NCBI GenBank assembly: GCA_003550325.1
Contig: QKWP01000046.1
Coordinates: 259,740-323,739 of the forward strand
From: Gigaspora rosea
Taxonomy: Eukaryota; Glomeromycota; Glomeromycetes; Diversisporales; Gigasporaceae
DNA: 64,000 nucleotides
Direction: 5' to 3'
The notes under the pieces are model-generated. The model was not told the DNA's origin. It made no database searches and saw nothing but the letters and a program-made list of their open reading frames with translations. The translations under genes were made by a program, and so were the position numbers. How positions within the stretch are numbered: position 1 is the first letter of the stretch; each line of letters starts with the position of its first letter. This document shows positions 27,152 through 38,395 of the stretch, one piece after another.

Positions 27152-27487
27152 GCATCCACTTATTTGTGCGGGTAATACAAACTCCTGGAGAGGAAATAGC
27201 CAATCGGAGAGTGCAAATTTTGACTATTCCGGATCAGCCCGACGAAGAATTCGAACACGCGTAAAAGAAGAAAAAAGCGAAAATACGCAAAAACTAATGT
27301 TTAAATCGATCTTGGAGCACTAATTAAAAATGAAGGGAATGAAATTTTACATATATAAAGCATCACTCTAACCATATAGCCTATAACGTTAACCCTAAAC
27401 CTAAATTTTTATCTCACGCACTTAATTTATTTACAAAATCGGATTTCCTTTTTTTGGTTTGTGTTACCCGCGCAAATAAGTAAAATG
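27152..27487. mobile_element. Second Mutator-like MITE (336 bp) with 10-bp target duplication
   Basis: Terminal inverted repeats of about 30 bp (ACTTATTTGTGCGGGTAATA at the left; ACTTATTTGCGCGGGTAACA on the reverse strand at the right) are flanked by the direct repeat GATCTCATAG at 27142-27151 and 27488-27497. The termini differ from those of the element at 3859-4780, so it is a different family with the same duplication length. The interior carries CCCTAAACC telomere-like sequence. Related interior sequence occurs inverted at 37740-37935. Confidence 0.75.
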
Positions 27488-27559
27488 GATCTCATAGACC
27501 CCACCAGGAGTCTAGACACTTTTGCAGTAACGTGTGACCATCACGTGGTGTGGCACTGG

Positions 27560-27690
27560 TGTGGCCTAGGATTATGCGATAATTTTTAGCCAAATTATGC
27601 ATTACAAATTTGCAAATATGCAGATTTTTTATTTAAAGTATGCTTATAATTATGCAAATTATATTAAATATGCATTTTTACTTTTTATTA
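27560..27690. repeat. Subterminal ATTATGC-type repeats of a hAT remnant
   Basis: ATTATGC or ATATGC motifs occur six or more times just beyond the end of the transposase remnant at 27694. Clustered short subterminal repeats are typical of hAT elements. The assignment is an inference. Confidence 0.4.
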
Positions 27691-27693
27691 ATA

Positions 27694-28122
27694 TTAATCA
27701 TCAATTTGATTAAAATATAACATATTTAACATCTCAATTGTTTCAGAAGAAAGTGCATGCCGTCTATCTGATAAAATGTCTTTGTATACTGAAAACTTCT
27801 GTAACGGTTGAATTGGGAGAGCTATAAAACAATATAGGCAATAGTTCCAATTTAAAGCTCCAACCGCATACGAAGGAAGGGATATAAAGAGTAAAGAGGA
27901 TATATAAGAAAGTTGACTATGCGCTTTAAGAAGGCTTAGTGAAAGGCAAATCACTAGATCACAGCGATAGAATAGCCCTATAACAAATTGCAGCACGGAA
28001 TGATACTGCAATACACGAGAAATTTTGGATATGGAACCACACGAACCTGCACGTAAATCTATACGAGAAAATGTATGGGAAAGCACGTTTGCAGCACGTA
28101 ATAAGGCACAGATTCCGTACAA
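27694..28122 (-). pseudogene. hAT-family transposase C-terminal remnant (Ac-like)
   Basis: The last 60 or so residues of this open frame read LPIQPLQKF followed by SVYKDILSDRRHALSSETIE and MLNMLYF. That is the hAT dimerisation domain, normally of the form ERxFSxAGxIxSDKRxxLSxExxxxLxxL. The upstream residues do not resemble a transposase in this frame, and no full-length protein can be assembled. It is therefore a decayed copy of a cut-and-paste transposon, distinct from the hAT copy at 28739-31330. Confidence 0.6.
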
Positions 28123-28254
28123 CAGTGCACGTGCTAACTTGCAATTTATGTGGTTTCTCGTGCATTGTCTCGTGCATATTTACGTACAGGTAACATATAA
28201 TAGCATATATCCATACATATATAAATGATAGCATATATCGTATATGCATTGTTT

Positions 28255-28345
28255 TATTAACTAAATTTTATAATTTTATTAACTAAATTTTATAAATTTA
28301 ATTAACTAAATTTTGTATTTTATTAATTAAATTTTATAATACAAA
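28255..28345. repeat. Short tandem repeat of TTAACTAAATTTTAT type
   Basis: Four imperfect copies of a roughly 22-bp unit containing TTAACTAAATTTTAT lie between the two hAT remnants. Confidence 0.75.
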
Positions 28346-28738
28346 TACTTTAATTTAATAATTTAAATGCCAAATAGGAAAATACTTCTAATTACTAAAA
28401 CTCCAACTTTAACAATAACCCAGCAACTAATAATATTGTAAAAATAACCCAACAACTAATAATATTGAAAAAAAAACAAAGTAATAATATCAAAATGAAA
28501 GGTTTAAAAAAAATCGAAATGACTACTCTAGAAATAACTCCAATAGGGACAACTCTGGTTGTGGCAACTCCAATGGCAGTAACTAGGGTTCGGGGCACGG
28601 GTAAAAAATTAGGCATGCCTTGTACTGAGGCATGCCCTTTTATATCATGTGACAATCAGCCAATAATATGCCGATTTCTGAAAAAAATTTTTTAAGCAAA
28701 ATACTGTATAGTTTTTATTAAAATTTTGAGTGAACTTA

Positions 28739-31330
28739 TTACATCATTACATATTTAACATTACAGATTTTCCTAACATTACATATTTTGCAAAATATCT
28801 TCGATAGACCATTCTTCCTTTTCTTTTGTTCATTATTAATTTGTTCCATGAGCTGATTATCATTATTAGTCTCTTTGATAAGTAAAAGCTTTTCTTGATC
28901 TTGAAATGCTTCAAAATCAAAAAACTCTTCCATAGTTGATATTTCTTCATTAATACTAACTATTTCAATTTGCTCACTTACCTCTCCATCCAAAGAGCTA
29001 TTACTATTATCTTCAAAGAGTAAGTCAATATTCTCTTCTAATAATTCAGATGCAATGGCACTTATCAATTTATCCTTTTTTTTTCAGTGGAACAGTTTTT
29101 TTGAGCTGGTTCTTGATCTGTCCAAGTTGAGAAAGAACATCAGGAGAACACGGTTTCTGTTTTGTTTTAGTATGGCCCAGAGAAGAGAAAAGATGTTCGC
29201 AGGTGGCTCCATAAGGAACAATTGAAAAAATTTTCATTGCGAATTTGCAAAGAAGAGGAGCATGCCCATTAAATTCTAATCAAAAAATCTGGGCAATATT
29301 TGAAGATTGGAAGATATTTTAAAGAGGTGATCATTATTCTTATAACTAATTAACTCTTTGTAAAGTAAGGCAGCATCAGTTTTTTCAAATTTCCAAGTAT
29401 GAGTTAATTCCAAAAATATATATAGAAGTGGTCTGAATTTATGTGCTTTGATATAGCCATTTTTTATAAGGCAGGGAGGGAAATAAGGCTATAAAATAAA
29501 TAATGTCTGAAAATTCTTTTGTTTTTTGGCTGATAATAGCAAGTACATATTCTTTAAAACCAGAAATAGGGTTTCAAGTTTTGATATTTTGATATGAATA
29601 TAAATTAATTCTTTGAAAACGTTGGCCAAAGTAGCTTTCTGAGATTCAAGCCTTCTGATTGCATCAACAACAGGTTTAATAACTTTTACTAATGCATCAT
29701 TACTAGCAAAATGATATCTATTTTTTATAATAATTTTATATTTTTTTATTTTTGGATATTTAATTTTATCAGATTTGCACAACTCAAAACAATGTTAAAA
29801 GCCTTTTTTGAAAATGTACATGCCCAAACAGACCTTAGTGATAGAATACTACCTGGTATCATAAAATATACTTAAAAAATGAGAAACCCCTTCTTTTTTT
29901 TGCCAAGTTATTATGGTTCATTACTATATATGTGAAAAAGTAAAGAAATTTACAAGCTTTTGGTTTTTGCTGCAAGTAGAAGTTATGCCAGCAAAGCTAG
30001 CAATATTTTTTACAATCAAGTTAAATGAATGTAAGCAATATCTAATAGGAATAATATTCAGATTCTCTTTCTATAGGAAACAAAAATAAATTTATGTAAG
30101 TTACATTGAATACACTATTTAATAGATTATAATAATATTCTAATCTATTGAGAATTGGTAGAAACTTTGTTTCTACTTATTTATATATAGATTACAGTAT
30201 TATCTATTAATCTCTGTAATTTTCATAAAGTAATTTAGGATTCATAAAGTTTGACTTTTACTTAATACTAAATTACTATAAATTCTTAAAATAGCATGCA
30301 TGGGCAGTAGTTCTAATTTTAGCCCAAATTTGAGCCAAAATTTAAACTACTGCCCATGCTCACTATTTTGAGAATTTATAATACTTTTCTGATTTTAAAT
30401 TTAAACTATATTTTAAAGACCAAACTTTACTAATTTACTGATATTTAAAATTTTAAATAGTAATTAAAAAGGTATGTATATATATTTAGTTGATTTCTTA
30501 TAAATACTATAATACATGGATTATTAGTTATATAGGCAATTGCAGATGATATTTGAAATTCATTTTTTGCAAAAATCTCTTTGCTTTTGTTGCAAGAAAG
30601 AATGCTCTGTATATATCTGCAGACAAATTAACAACATCAATGACATGTTTATGGTTGTTTTTAAGTATAATAAATCTATAAATAAAGTTGCCAGACACAT
30701 CTATTTAGTTATCTAGGCAGATTGTAGCATTAGTATAGATTGATATAACAGTTAATTTTTTTTTAAAAAGGTTGGGAAATGCTTCTGTCAAAAATACATC
30801 CTTGCAACATATTTATGGAAAAATGTTGGTAACCAGAAGCCAATTCTTGAAGATAGTTATAGAGATATAGATTTTCAATAAAATTAAAAGAAATATTGCC
30901 ATATATAATGCCATTTTAGAGCTTTAAATAGAGTTTTTTAGACTGTGCTAAAGACAGGAGCTTTGTATACCAATTTACAATACTTTTTTGTTTTACTGAC
31001 TTTACTACTTATTCATTTATATCTGCTATATTTGACTCATCTAGGCCATATTTAGACACTTATGGGTAAGAGGTAATTGTTTAGTTACTTTTAAAAAATA
31101 ATCAGTTTTTTTTATGAAGTTTCCAGCTACTATAGCTAAAAACATGCTATTAAAGTCTTTCAGGTTTGCTTTCAAGCTCAAACATGCAATATTTGTACTT
31201 GACAGCATATCAGGTTTCTTATTTTTTTCAATAAAGTAGTAGAAAACTGTCCAACAATGATCTTGAATAAGAAGTGAATTAGTGAAACTAACAGAACTGC
31301 ATTGTTGCAGCTAATATGATTAACAATTTG
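28739..31330 (-). pseudogene. Decayed hAT-family transposase
   Basis: Separate frames on the minus strand recall successive hAT segments. Near 30.85 kb there is FIENLYLYNYLQELASGYQH. At 29782-29489, HFASNDALVKVIKPVVDAIR and RLESQKATLANVFKELI match the late catalytic region. Near 29290-29130, LEFNGHAPLLCKFAMKIFSI, then VPYGATCEHLFSSLGHTKTK, matches the hAT C-terminal dimerisation motif. An acidic tail frame (29068-28739) follows. Stops and frameshifts separate all pieces, and a MITE has inserted at 30277-30380. The family call rests on the two C-terminal blocks; boundaries are approximate. Confidence 0.6.
30277..30380. mobile_element. MITE of 104 bp inside the hAT remnant
   Basis: The arms are about 49 bp. 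TATAAATTCTTAAAATAG and GCATGGGCAGTAGTT at the left are repeated inverted at the right with few changes. Confidence 0.8.
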
Positions 31331-31682
31331 AAAAAAAGTAATAATTTTTTTGATATAAATTGTTGAAAAGATTAATTTGTTATAGTATTTATTAACTTTA
31401 TTCTTTTTTATATTTTAGGTACATTAAATAAATATGATTTTTATCAATTTTATATTTATACCTTTTTATTATTCTTACTATAATAATTGTCGCGGATTAT
31501 CGTGAAATCAGATTATCGTGAAATCCACGTGATCCGTAATCGACCCGTAACTATGCACCTATCCAAAACCGGCCCGTAATCAACCTGTTGATTAAATCAG
31601 ATCATGTAACTTGATCATCAAAAAAAAAAACAATCGAATCGTTTTTTTTTCTTCAAAAGCAACAAGAAAAATATCACAACAT

Positions 31683-31825
31683 CACCCAAGAAAAACCTAC
31701 CCAAGAAAAACAACGTACATCCAAGAAAAAACAGCACCACCACCCACCACCCACCCAAGAAAAGCAACGCCCACCATCCCCTCCAAGAAAGCAACGCCCA
31801 CCGCCCACTGCCCACTCAGGAAAAA
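31683..31825 (+). repeat. CCACCCAAGAAAA-type repeats before the left integrase
   Basis: Imperfect repeats of CCCAAGAAAAACAACG and CCACCCACC form a probable 5' leader. The mirror-image block is at 36424-36560. Confidence 0.7.
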
Positions 31826-32831
31826 AACTTTTGTTTTTTTTTTTAACATGGCTCAATTCCCAAAATTCCCGAGACAGTAGAAGAGTATCAGGTGATAGTT
31901 GAATATATTCGTTCAGGAACTTTCCCGGATAGCATTCTGAAGAGCCCTATCACCCCACCGTACATTCCAACTTCGTTCGCCTTTGCAAGAATTTCAAAGT
32001 CAATGAAAATGGAGTTCTTTACGCTAAGCCCATGGTAAAGAATGGTGTAGTTAAGTCTGAAAAATGCCGTGTAGTTCCCAAATACGATGTAGAAATGCAT
32101 GCTTTAATTTTAGAACTCTTTCATGACCAAGCAAATCACCGTGAATATCATAAAACTTTTTCTGCGATTTTAGAAAAACATATTAGAATCACACAAGAAG
32201 AGGTGAAACTATACATAAACGAATGTACCACCTGTGCTATGAATACCTCTATAAAAGAAAAAACTAACGTAATATCTGTAGTGTCTTTGGGCCCTTGGCA
32301 GCACGTTCAAATCGACTTAGTCGACTTTCGCAATTTTGCTGAGAGAATGAGGATTTTTCGTTACTGCTTACGTGTGTCTGTGTGTTCTCTAAATTTCTTG
32401 TCGCAGTCCCGATGAAAAATAAGGAAGCAGGAACGGTCGCGACACACCTTCTTAAGGATGTTTTTAAGATCCTTGGGCCCCCTACAACCCTTCAAAGTGA
32501 TAACGGTAAGGAATTTGTTGCAAATGTAATCACACAAATTTGTAGGGCCAAGAACATTAAAATTAGGCACGGTCGGCCTCGGCATCCACAGTCACAAGGA
32601 CAAATCGAGCAGCTTAATCAGACTGTGGGCCGTGGTTTCACTAAGTTACTTTGGGATCAAAACAATCAACTGCAAAGAAAAGACTGGATTAATATAATCG
32701 ACGTATTCGTCACGTCGTATAATTCAACAGTCCACACAGCGCATAGCCGTACGCCACATGAAGTACTTTCAGATGGAAAATGCATTGCGTCTATGATACT
32801 CCTAGCACAACCGGTTCGTTTATGTTCCTTG

Positions 32832-32935
32832 TTAAGATAGGGTTAGAAAGTTAAAAACGAGTAGGGTTAGGGTTATAACTAGTAGGGTTAGGGTTATAAC
32901 TAGTAGGATTAGGGTTAGGGTTGGAATTGGCTATA
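32832..32935 (+). repeat. TTAGGG-type tandem tract with ATAACTAGTAGGG units
   Basis: Repeated TAGGGTTAGGG and ATAACTAG units lie between the integrase exons. The inverted counterpart is at 35310-35402. Confidence 0.85.
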
Positions 32936-32950
32936 TTTTTGTGAATAACT

Positions 32951-33009
32951 TGCAGGGGCATTATTTCGAATTTTGGCCAAAGGCCAAAATTCGAAATTAT
33001 GCCCCTGCA
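32951..33009. repeat. Near-perfect 59-bp palindrome, left arm
   Basis: The arms are TGCAGGGGCATTATTTCGAA and its complement around a GGCCAAAGGCC centre. The same palindrome is at 35229-35287 in the right arm. Confidence 0.85.
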
Positions 33010-33571
33010 CGTTAGATTAGATTTTAGATATTTTTTTCTTTATATTAGCTTTTAGAATTAGCATACTAAACGATTATTTCTCTTTTTTTTATAACAGATG
33101 AATTAGAAGAAGTTACTACCACCGAAACCACCACTATTGAACCCACCACTACTGAACCTACCACTGCCCAGGCTGTTGCCATGGAAAACCATATTTCACA
33201 AATGCTGGAGCTCCAGGAATCTGTGAACAAATCACTTTAAAAATATTGTGCAAGGATATATCGGCAAGAAAGTGTACATAGAAAAAAAACGGCGAATAAC
33301 ACGATTGAAGCCGGGGCTACAATTGCCATTGCGCCAGACCACGATATGAATCCGCAAACTAGAAAAAGGAAGTTACAACTGATCTTTTCCCAGTGAGGAG
33401 TGTTTAAATCACTCACATCCAACAATCGAGCTGCTGTTGCTGAAATGAATGGCGAAGATATTTGTGTTCCCGTCAAGCAAGTTAAGGTTGTACGAAATAA
33501 GTCGTAAATGGGTAGGTGGGTGGGCGAAGCTTTTTTTTTTTTGATTTTTTTTTTTAAAAAAAAAAAAAAAT

Positions 33572-34327
33572 NNNNNNNNNNNNNNNNNNNNNNNNNNNNN
33601 NNNNNNNNNNNNNNNNNNNNNNNNNNNNNNNNNNNNNNNNNNNNNNNNNNNNNNNNNNNNNNNNNNNNNNNNNNNNNNNNNNNNNNNNNNNNNNNNNNNN
33701 NNNNNNNNNNNNNNNNNNNNNNNNNNNNNNNNNNNNNNNNNNNNNNNNNNNNNNNNNNNNNNNNNNNNNNNNNNNNNNNNNNNNNNNNNNNNNNNNNNNN
33801 NNNNNNNNNNNNNNNNNNNNNNNNNNNNNNNNNNNNNNNNNNNNNNNNNNNNNNNNNNNNNNNNNNNNNNNNNNNNNNNNNNNNNNNNNNNNNNNNNNNN
33901 NNNNNNNNNNNNNNNNNNNNNNNNNNNNNNNNNNNNNNNNNNNNNNNNNNNNNNNNNNNNNNNNNNNNNNNNNNNNNNNNNNNNNNNNNNNNNNNNNNNN
34001 NNNNNNNNNNNNNNNNNNNNNNNNNNNNNNNNNNNNNNNNNNNNNNNNNNNNNNNNNNNNNNNNNNNNNNNNNNNNNNNNNNNNNNNNNNNNNNNNNNNN
34101 NNNNNNNNNNNNNNNNNNNNNNNNNNNNNNNNNNNNNNNNNNNNNNNNNNNNNNNNNNNNNNNNNNNNNNNNNNNNNNNNNNNNNNNNNNNNNNNNNNNN
34201 NNNNNNNNNNNNNNNNNNNNNNNNNNNNNNNNNNNNNNNNNNNNNNNNNNNNNNNNNNNNNNNNNNNNNNNNNNNNNNNNNNNNNNNNNNNNNNNNNNNN
34301 NNNNNNNNNNNNNNNNNNNNNNNNNNN
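33572..34327. other. Assembly gap (756 N)
   Basis: Run of N at the centre of the giant palindrome, flanked by long A and T runs on both sides. Confidence 0.99.
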
Positions 34328-35228
34328 TTTTTTTTTTTTTTAGCTTGGACTTAGGCTTCAGGTACTTTGTTTTGATTTTTTTTTTAGCTTTACGGTTTGG
34401 GACTTTTTCGAGTGCTCGTTTTGATTTTTTTTCAAATGCAGAAATGCGACTACCAACACGACTATGTAATCAAGATAAGTAAAAACATTTTATTAAATCA
34501 AAAGTTGGTTTACAAAAAAAAAAAAAATGTTCTAAAAGACATTCTAAAAAATACCTGATTTATTTTGTTTTTTTTTTCTAGAAACTTCCTGCCTCTAAAT
34601 AACCGTTTTTTTTGTTTTTGATTTTTTTCTAGAAAACACCTATCTCAAAAACCGTTTTTTTTTTTAAATTTTTTTTTTTTAAAAAAAAAATCAAAAAAAA
34701 AAAGCTTCGCCCACCCACTCACCCATTTACGACTTATTTTGTACAACCTTAACTCGCTTGATGGAAACACAAATATCTTCGCCATTCATTTCAATAACAG
34801 CAGTTCGATTGTTGGATGTAAGTGATTTAAACACTCCTCGCTGGGAAAAGGTCAGTTGTAACTTCCTTTTTCTAGTTTGCGGATTCATATCGTGGTCTGG
34901 CCAATGGCAATTGTAGCCCCGGCTTCAATTGTGTTATTCGCTGTTTTTTTTCTATGTATACTTCTTTGCCGATATATCCTTGCACGATATTTTTCAAGTG
35001 ATTTGTTCACAGATTCCTGGAGCTCCAGCATTAGTGAAATACAGTTTTCCATGGCAACAGCCTGGGCAGTGGTAGGTTCGGTAGTGGTGGGTTCAGTAGT
35101 GGTGGTTTCGGTGGTAGTGACTTCTTTTAATTCATTTGTTATAAAAAAAAAGAGAAATAATCATTTAGTATGCTAATTCTAAAAGCTAATATAAAGAAAA
35201 AAATATCTAAAATCTAATCGGAGTAACG

Positions 35229-35287
35229 TGCAGAGGCATAATTTCAAATTTTGGCCGAAGGCCAAAATTCGAAATAATGCCCCTGCA
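35229..35287. repeat. 59-bp palindrome, right arm
   Basis: Inverted copy of the palindrome at 32951-33009 with three or four substitutions. Confidence 0.85.
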
Positions 35288-35309
35288 AGTTATTTCACAA
35301 AAATATAGC

Positions 35310-35402
35310 CAATTCTAACCCTAACCCTAATCCTACTAGTTATAACCCTAACCCTACTAGTTATAACCCTAACCCTACTCGTTTTTAACTTTCTAACCCT
35401 AT
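35310..35402 (-). repeat. CCCTAA-type tandem tract, right arm
   Basis: Mirror image of the TTAGGG tract at 32832-32935, with CTAGTTATAACCCTAACC units. Confidence 0.85.
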
Positions 35403-36744
35403 CTTAACAAGGAACATAAACGAACCGGTTGTGCTAGGAGTATCGTAGACGCAATGCATTTTCTATCCGAAAAGTACTTTGTATGGCGTACAGCTATGCG
35501 CTATGTGGACTGTTGAATTATACGACGTGACGAATACGTCGATTATATTAATCCAGTCTTTTCTTTGCAGTTGATTGTTTTGATTCCAAAGTAACTTAGT
35601 GAAACCACAGTCCACAGTCTGATTAAGCCGCTTGATTTGTCCTTGTGACTGTGGATGGCGAGGCTGACCGTGCCTAATTTTAATGTTCATGGCCCTACAA
35701 ATTTGTGTGATTACATTTGCAACAAATTCCTTACCGTTATCACTTTGAAGAGTTGTAGGGGGCCCAAGGATCTTAAAAACATCCTTAAGAAGGTGTGTCG
35801 TGACCATTTCTGCTTCCTCATTTTCATCAGGACTGCGACAAGAAATTTAGAGAACACACAGACACATGTAAGAGCCACGAAAAATTCTCATTCTCTTTAG
35901 CAAAATCGCGAAAGTCGACTAAGTCGATTTGAACGTGCTGCCAAGGGCCCAAAGACACTACAGATATTACGTCAGGTTTTTCTTTTATAGAGGTATTCAT
36001 AGCACAGGTGGTACATTCGTTTACGTATAGTTTCACCTCTTCTTGTGTGATTCCAATATGTTTTTCTAAAATCGCAGAAAAAGTTTTATGATATTCACAG
36101 TGATTTGCTTGGTCATGAAAGAGTTCTAAAATTAAAGCATACATTTCTACATTGTATTTGGGGACTATACGGCGTTTTTCGGACTTAACTACACCATTCT
36201 TTACCACGGGCTTAGCGTAAAGAACTCCATTTTCGTTGACTTCGAAATTCTTGCAGCGGCGAACGAAGTTGGAATGTACGGTGGGAGTGATAGGGCTCTT
36301 TAGAATGCTATCCGAGAAAGTTCCTGAACGAATATATTCAACTATCACCTGATACTCTTCTACTGTCTCAGGAATTTTGGGAATTGGCGCCATGTTAAAA
36401 AAAAAACAAAAGTTTTTTTTTCCTGAGTGGGCGGTGGGCGTTGCTTTCTTGGGGAGGGTGGTGGGCGTTGCTTTTCTTGGGTGGGTGGTGGGTGGTGGGT
36501 GCTGTTTTTTCTTGGATATACGTTGTTTTTCTTGGGTGGGTTTTTCTTGGGTGATGTTGTGATGTTTTTCTTGTTGCTTTTGAAGAAAAAAAACGATTCG
36601 ATTGTTTTTTTTTAATGATCAAGTTACACGATCTGATTTAATCAGCGGGTTGATTACGGGCTGAATTTGGATCAGTGCACGGTTACGGGTCAATTAGGAT
36701 CACGTGGATTCCATGATAATCCGATTTCACGATAATCTGCGACA

Positions 36745-37462
36745 TTAAATTAAAAAAATTAAAAATTAATTTGTACAAAAAATATTTTAATCAGAGCTAT
36801 TTGAGGTACAATTCTTTTTGCACCAGCCCATATTTTGAATAGATCTAAAATTTATGTTTTAAAATAATGCATATTGTGATAAATATTCTTCTTGTGTTTA
36901 AATATTAATTAAAAAAAAACTATTCAAGTATAATATTAAGGCTTAGTTATTGTTACATGTACTGAATTGAATTCAAAGAAATACAGATTGAATGAAAGTA
37001 AATCAGGCTTCAACTAGCAATATGTGATCTTAATATGAAACAGAAATTTGTGCAAACAGAAGACTTTTAGAATACAATCATGTTCATATAGGTATTTAAT
37101 ACATATCAAAATAATGATAGCTCTATAAATAAATTAATAAAGCTAGCTTTATTAAGTTGCCTTTAGAAAGATTATATATTGAACACCTATATAAACCTGA
37201 TTTGTTCTTAAAAGTTTCCTATTTTACCAAATATCTATTCAAATCTGGTTATTCTCTAATTTATTTTGGGCAATATATATATATATATTGCAATTTATGA
37301 TGAAGCATTCTTTTTAGCATAGCTTATACAAAATACTATTCTTTACAAATGAACTTAACCAAATATAATGAGAGCTGCCAAAGACCAAAAATGCAAGATT
37401 TTGCAGATTTTTTCATGTTTCAATTAGCAAAATACTTATATTTAATAAATAGAATAATTGAA
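36745..37462. other. AT-rich intergenic stretch with one lone transposon terminus
   Basis: 36804-36834 matches the terminal repeat of the element at 13981-14758 (reverse strand TGGGCTGGTGCAAAAAGAAT). I cannot find its partner end; the palindromic element lies immediately to its left. Nothing else recognisable. Confidence 0.5.
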
Positions 37463-38395
37463 CAATAGTATTACTATTCCTTAAACTGTATAGCGTACAT
37501 ATTTGTATGCTAAAATTTTTAAAAATTTATTTTATTAGGTTTTACCCTCCTATTTTTTAAGCTAAAATAAAGCAAGTTACATGTTAAATGCTATATAATT
37601 CCTATCTTATAAAATTTCTTTATAATTTTTAAAAAATTACTTATCTAATATAGATTGTAATAGGATTGTAATAAGACTTTGATGTTCAAATTTAATACTA
37701 AAAAAGGGAACGTTTAAAGTGTTGTGCATCTTATATTTTTGACTATTTAGTTAAAGTTAGGGTAAGGGTTAGTTCAGGGTTAGGGTTAGAGCATGTTTTA
37801 TAGGTAAAATTACCTTCCCGACATTTTTTATTAGTGCATCAATATAGGTTTAGGCATTAGTTTTCTTGTATTCTTCGTTTTCACGCTTTTTTCTTCTTTT
37901 TTTCTTCGTCGGGCTGATTCGTGTCGATCAAAACAAACAATTTGATTGGCCTTATATCACGTGATTGTACAACGCTCTAAATGACCTCTAAAAAAGGAAT
38001 CTGCATATGATACTTATCCAAATTCTTTTTAATTGTTACACACAGATTTCTTTCATAATTCAATATTAAATTTGATCTTAGATACTTTATGACCAACTTT
38101 ATATAATTGGTTTTTGAGGCAATGCCATAAAGTTATGGTAGCCCAAAGTTTGGTTCACAAAGTATACTTCATGGCTATTAGCAAAGTTTATCTTGATATT
38201 TTAAACTATACGAAGTGATTTATGCTGTGACTATAGAGCGTGCCATGAGATTTGAGTTTATAAAAGTCACTATAACCAATTAGAATAGAATTTTTATTAA
38301 AAATTTTTTTTTAGAGCTTAATTTTCTTTTAAAAATTTTAGCATACAAATTTGTATGCTAAAATATATAGTTTAAGGAATAATACTATTTTATAA
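37463..38395. mobile_element. Foldback element carrying a second repeat inside
   Basis: AATAGTATTACTATTCCTTA at the left pairs with the inverted copy at about 38360-38395. GCATACAAATTTGTATGC-type sequence occurs in the right arm and a diverged form in the left. The interior 37740-37935 resembles, inverted, the interior of the Mutator-like element at 27152-27487, including the telomere-like tract and CGTCGGGCTGATTCG. Confidence 0.5.

Larger units (their letters stand above)
31848..33507 (+). pseudogene. Ginger/KRBA2-type integrase, left arm copy, broken
   Basis: Starts ATG at 31848. The frame is lost twice within the first 120 bases compared with the right copy (near 31855 and 31953). An HHCC-type zinc-binding region follows (LFHDQANHREYHKTF, then ECTTCAMN). 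The DDE core is present: D in VQIDLVDF, D in LQSDNGKEFVANV, and E in HPQSQGQIEQLNQTVG. The frame shifts between WHVQIDLVDF and FSKFLVAVPMKNKEAG, in both copies. After an intron-like block with TTAGGG repeats and a palindrome, a Thr/Pro-rich exon (TTTEPTTAQAVAMEN) leads into AIAPDHDMNPQTRKRKLQ, the C-terminal SH3-like module of KRBA2-like integrases. CTT is followed by TAA at about 33238 where the right copy has GAA. Not functional as read. Confidence 0.7.
34727..36393 (-). pseudogene. Ginger/KRBA2-type integrase, right arm copy, broken
   Basis: ATG at 36393-36391 gives an open N-terminal exon of 188 codons (to 35827) with the zinc-binding region (LFHDQANHCEYHKTF, ECTTCAMN) and the first catalytic Asp (VQIDLVDF). 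It then shares the frameshift seen in the left copy. The next frame (35807-35463) has LQSDNGKEFVANV, but the third catalytic residue is changed: HPQSQGQIKRLNQTV has Lys where the left copy has Glu. The C-terminal exon (from about 35125) keeps SVNKSLEKYRARIYRQ but loses frame near 34905, where a GCGCCAG in the left copy is GGCCAG. The two arms thus carry different private lesions plus one common one. Catalytically dead as read. Confidence 0.7.
31488..36744. mobile_element. Giant palindromic Ginger-like element with 2-kb arms
   Basis: 31488-33540 and 34692-36744 are inverted copies of each other along their whole length, with scattered differences. The outer ends are TGTCGCGGATTATCGTGAAA (left) and TGTCGCAGATTATCGTGAAA (reverse strand, right). 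Ends starting TGT and a retroviral-type integrase gene are features of Ginger DNA transposons. Each arm carries, in order: terminal repeat, a promoter-proximal CCACCCAAGAAAA-type repeat block, integrase exons, a TTAGGG-like tract, a 59-bp palindrome and a C-terminal integrase exon. The centre holds a 756-base gap. No target duplication is visible. It may be one foldback element, two head-to-head insertions, or an assembly palindrome. Confidence 0.7.

Noticed and set aside
28611..28636. GGCATGCC hairpin as a terminator or transposon end
   Set aside because: A single short hairpin with no matching partner; function cannot be argued.
33508..34482. 324-codon open frame across the first gap
   Set aside because: It is open only because of the N run. 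The real residues are poly-Lys and poly-Phe from A and T tracts.
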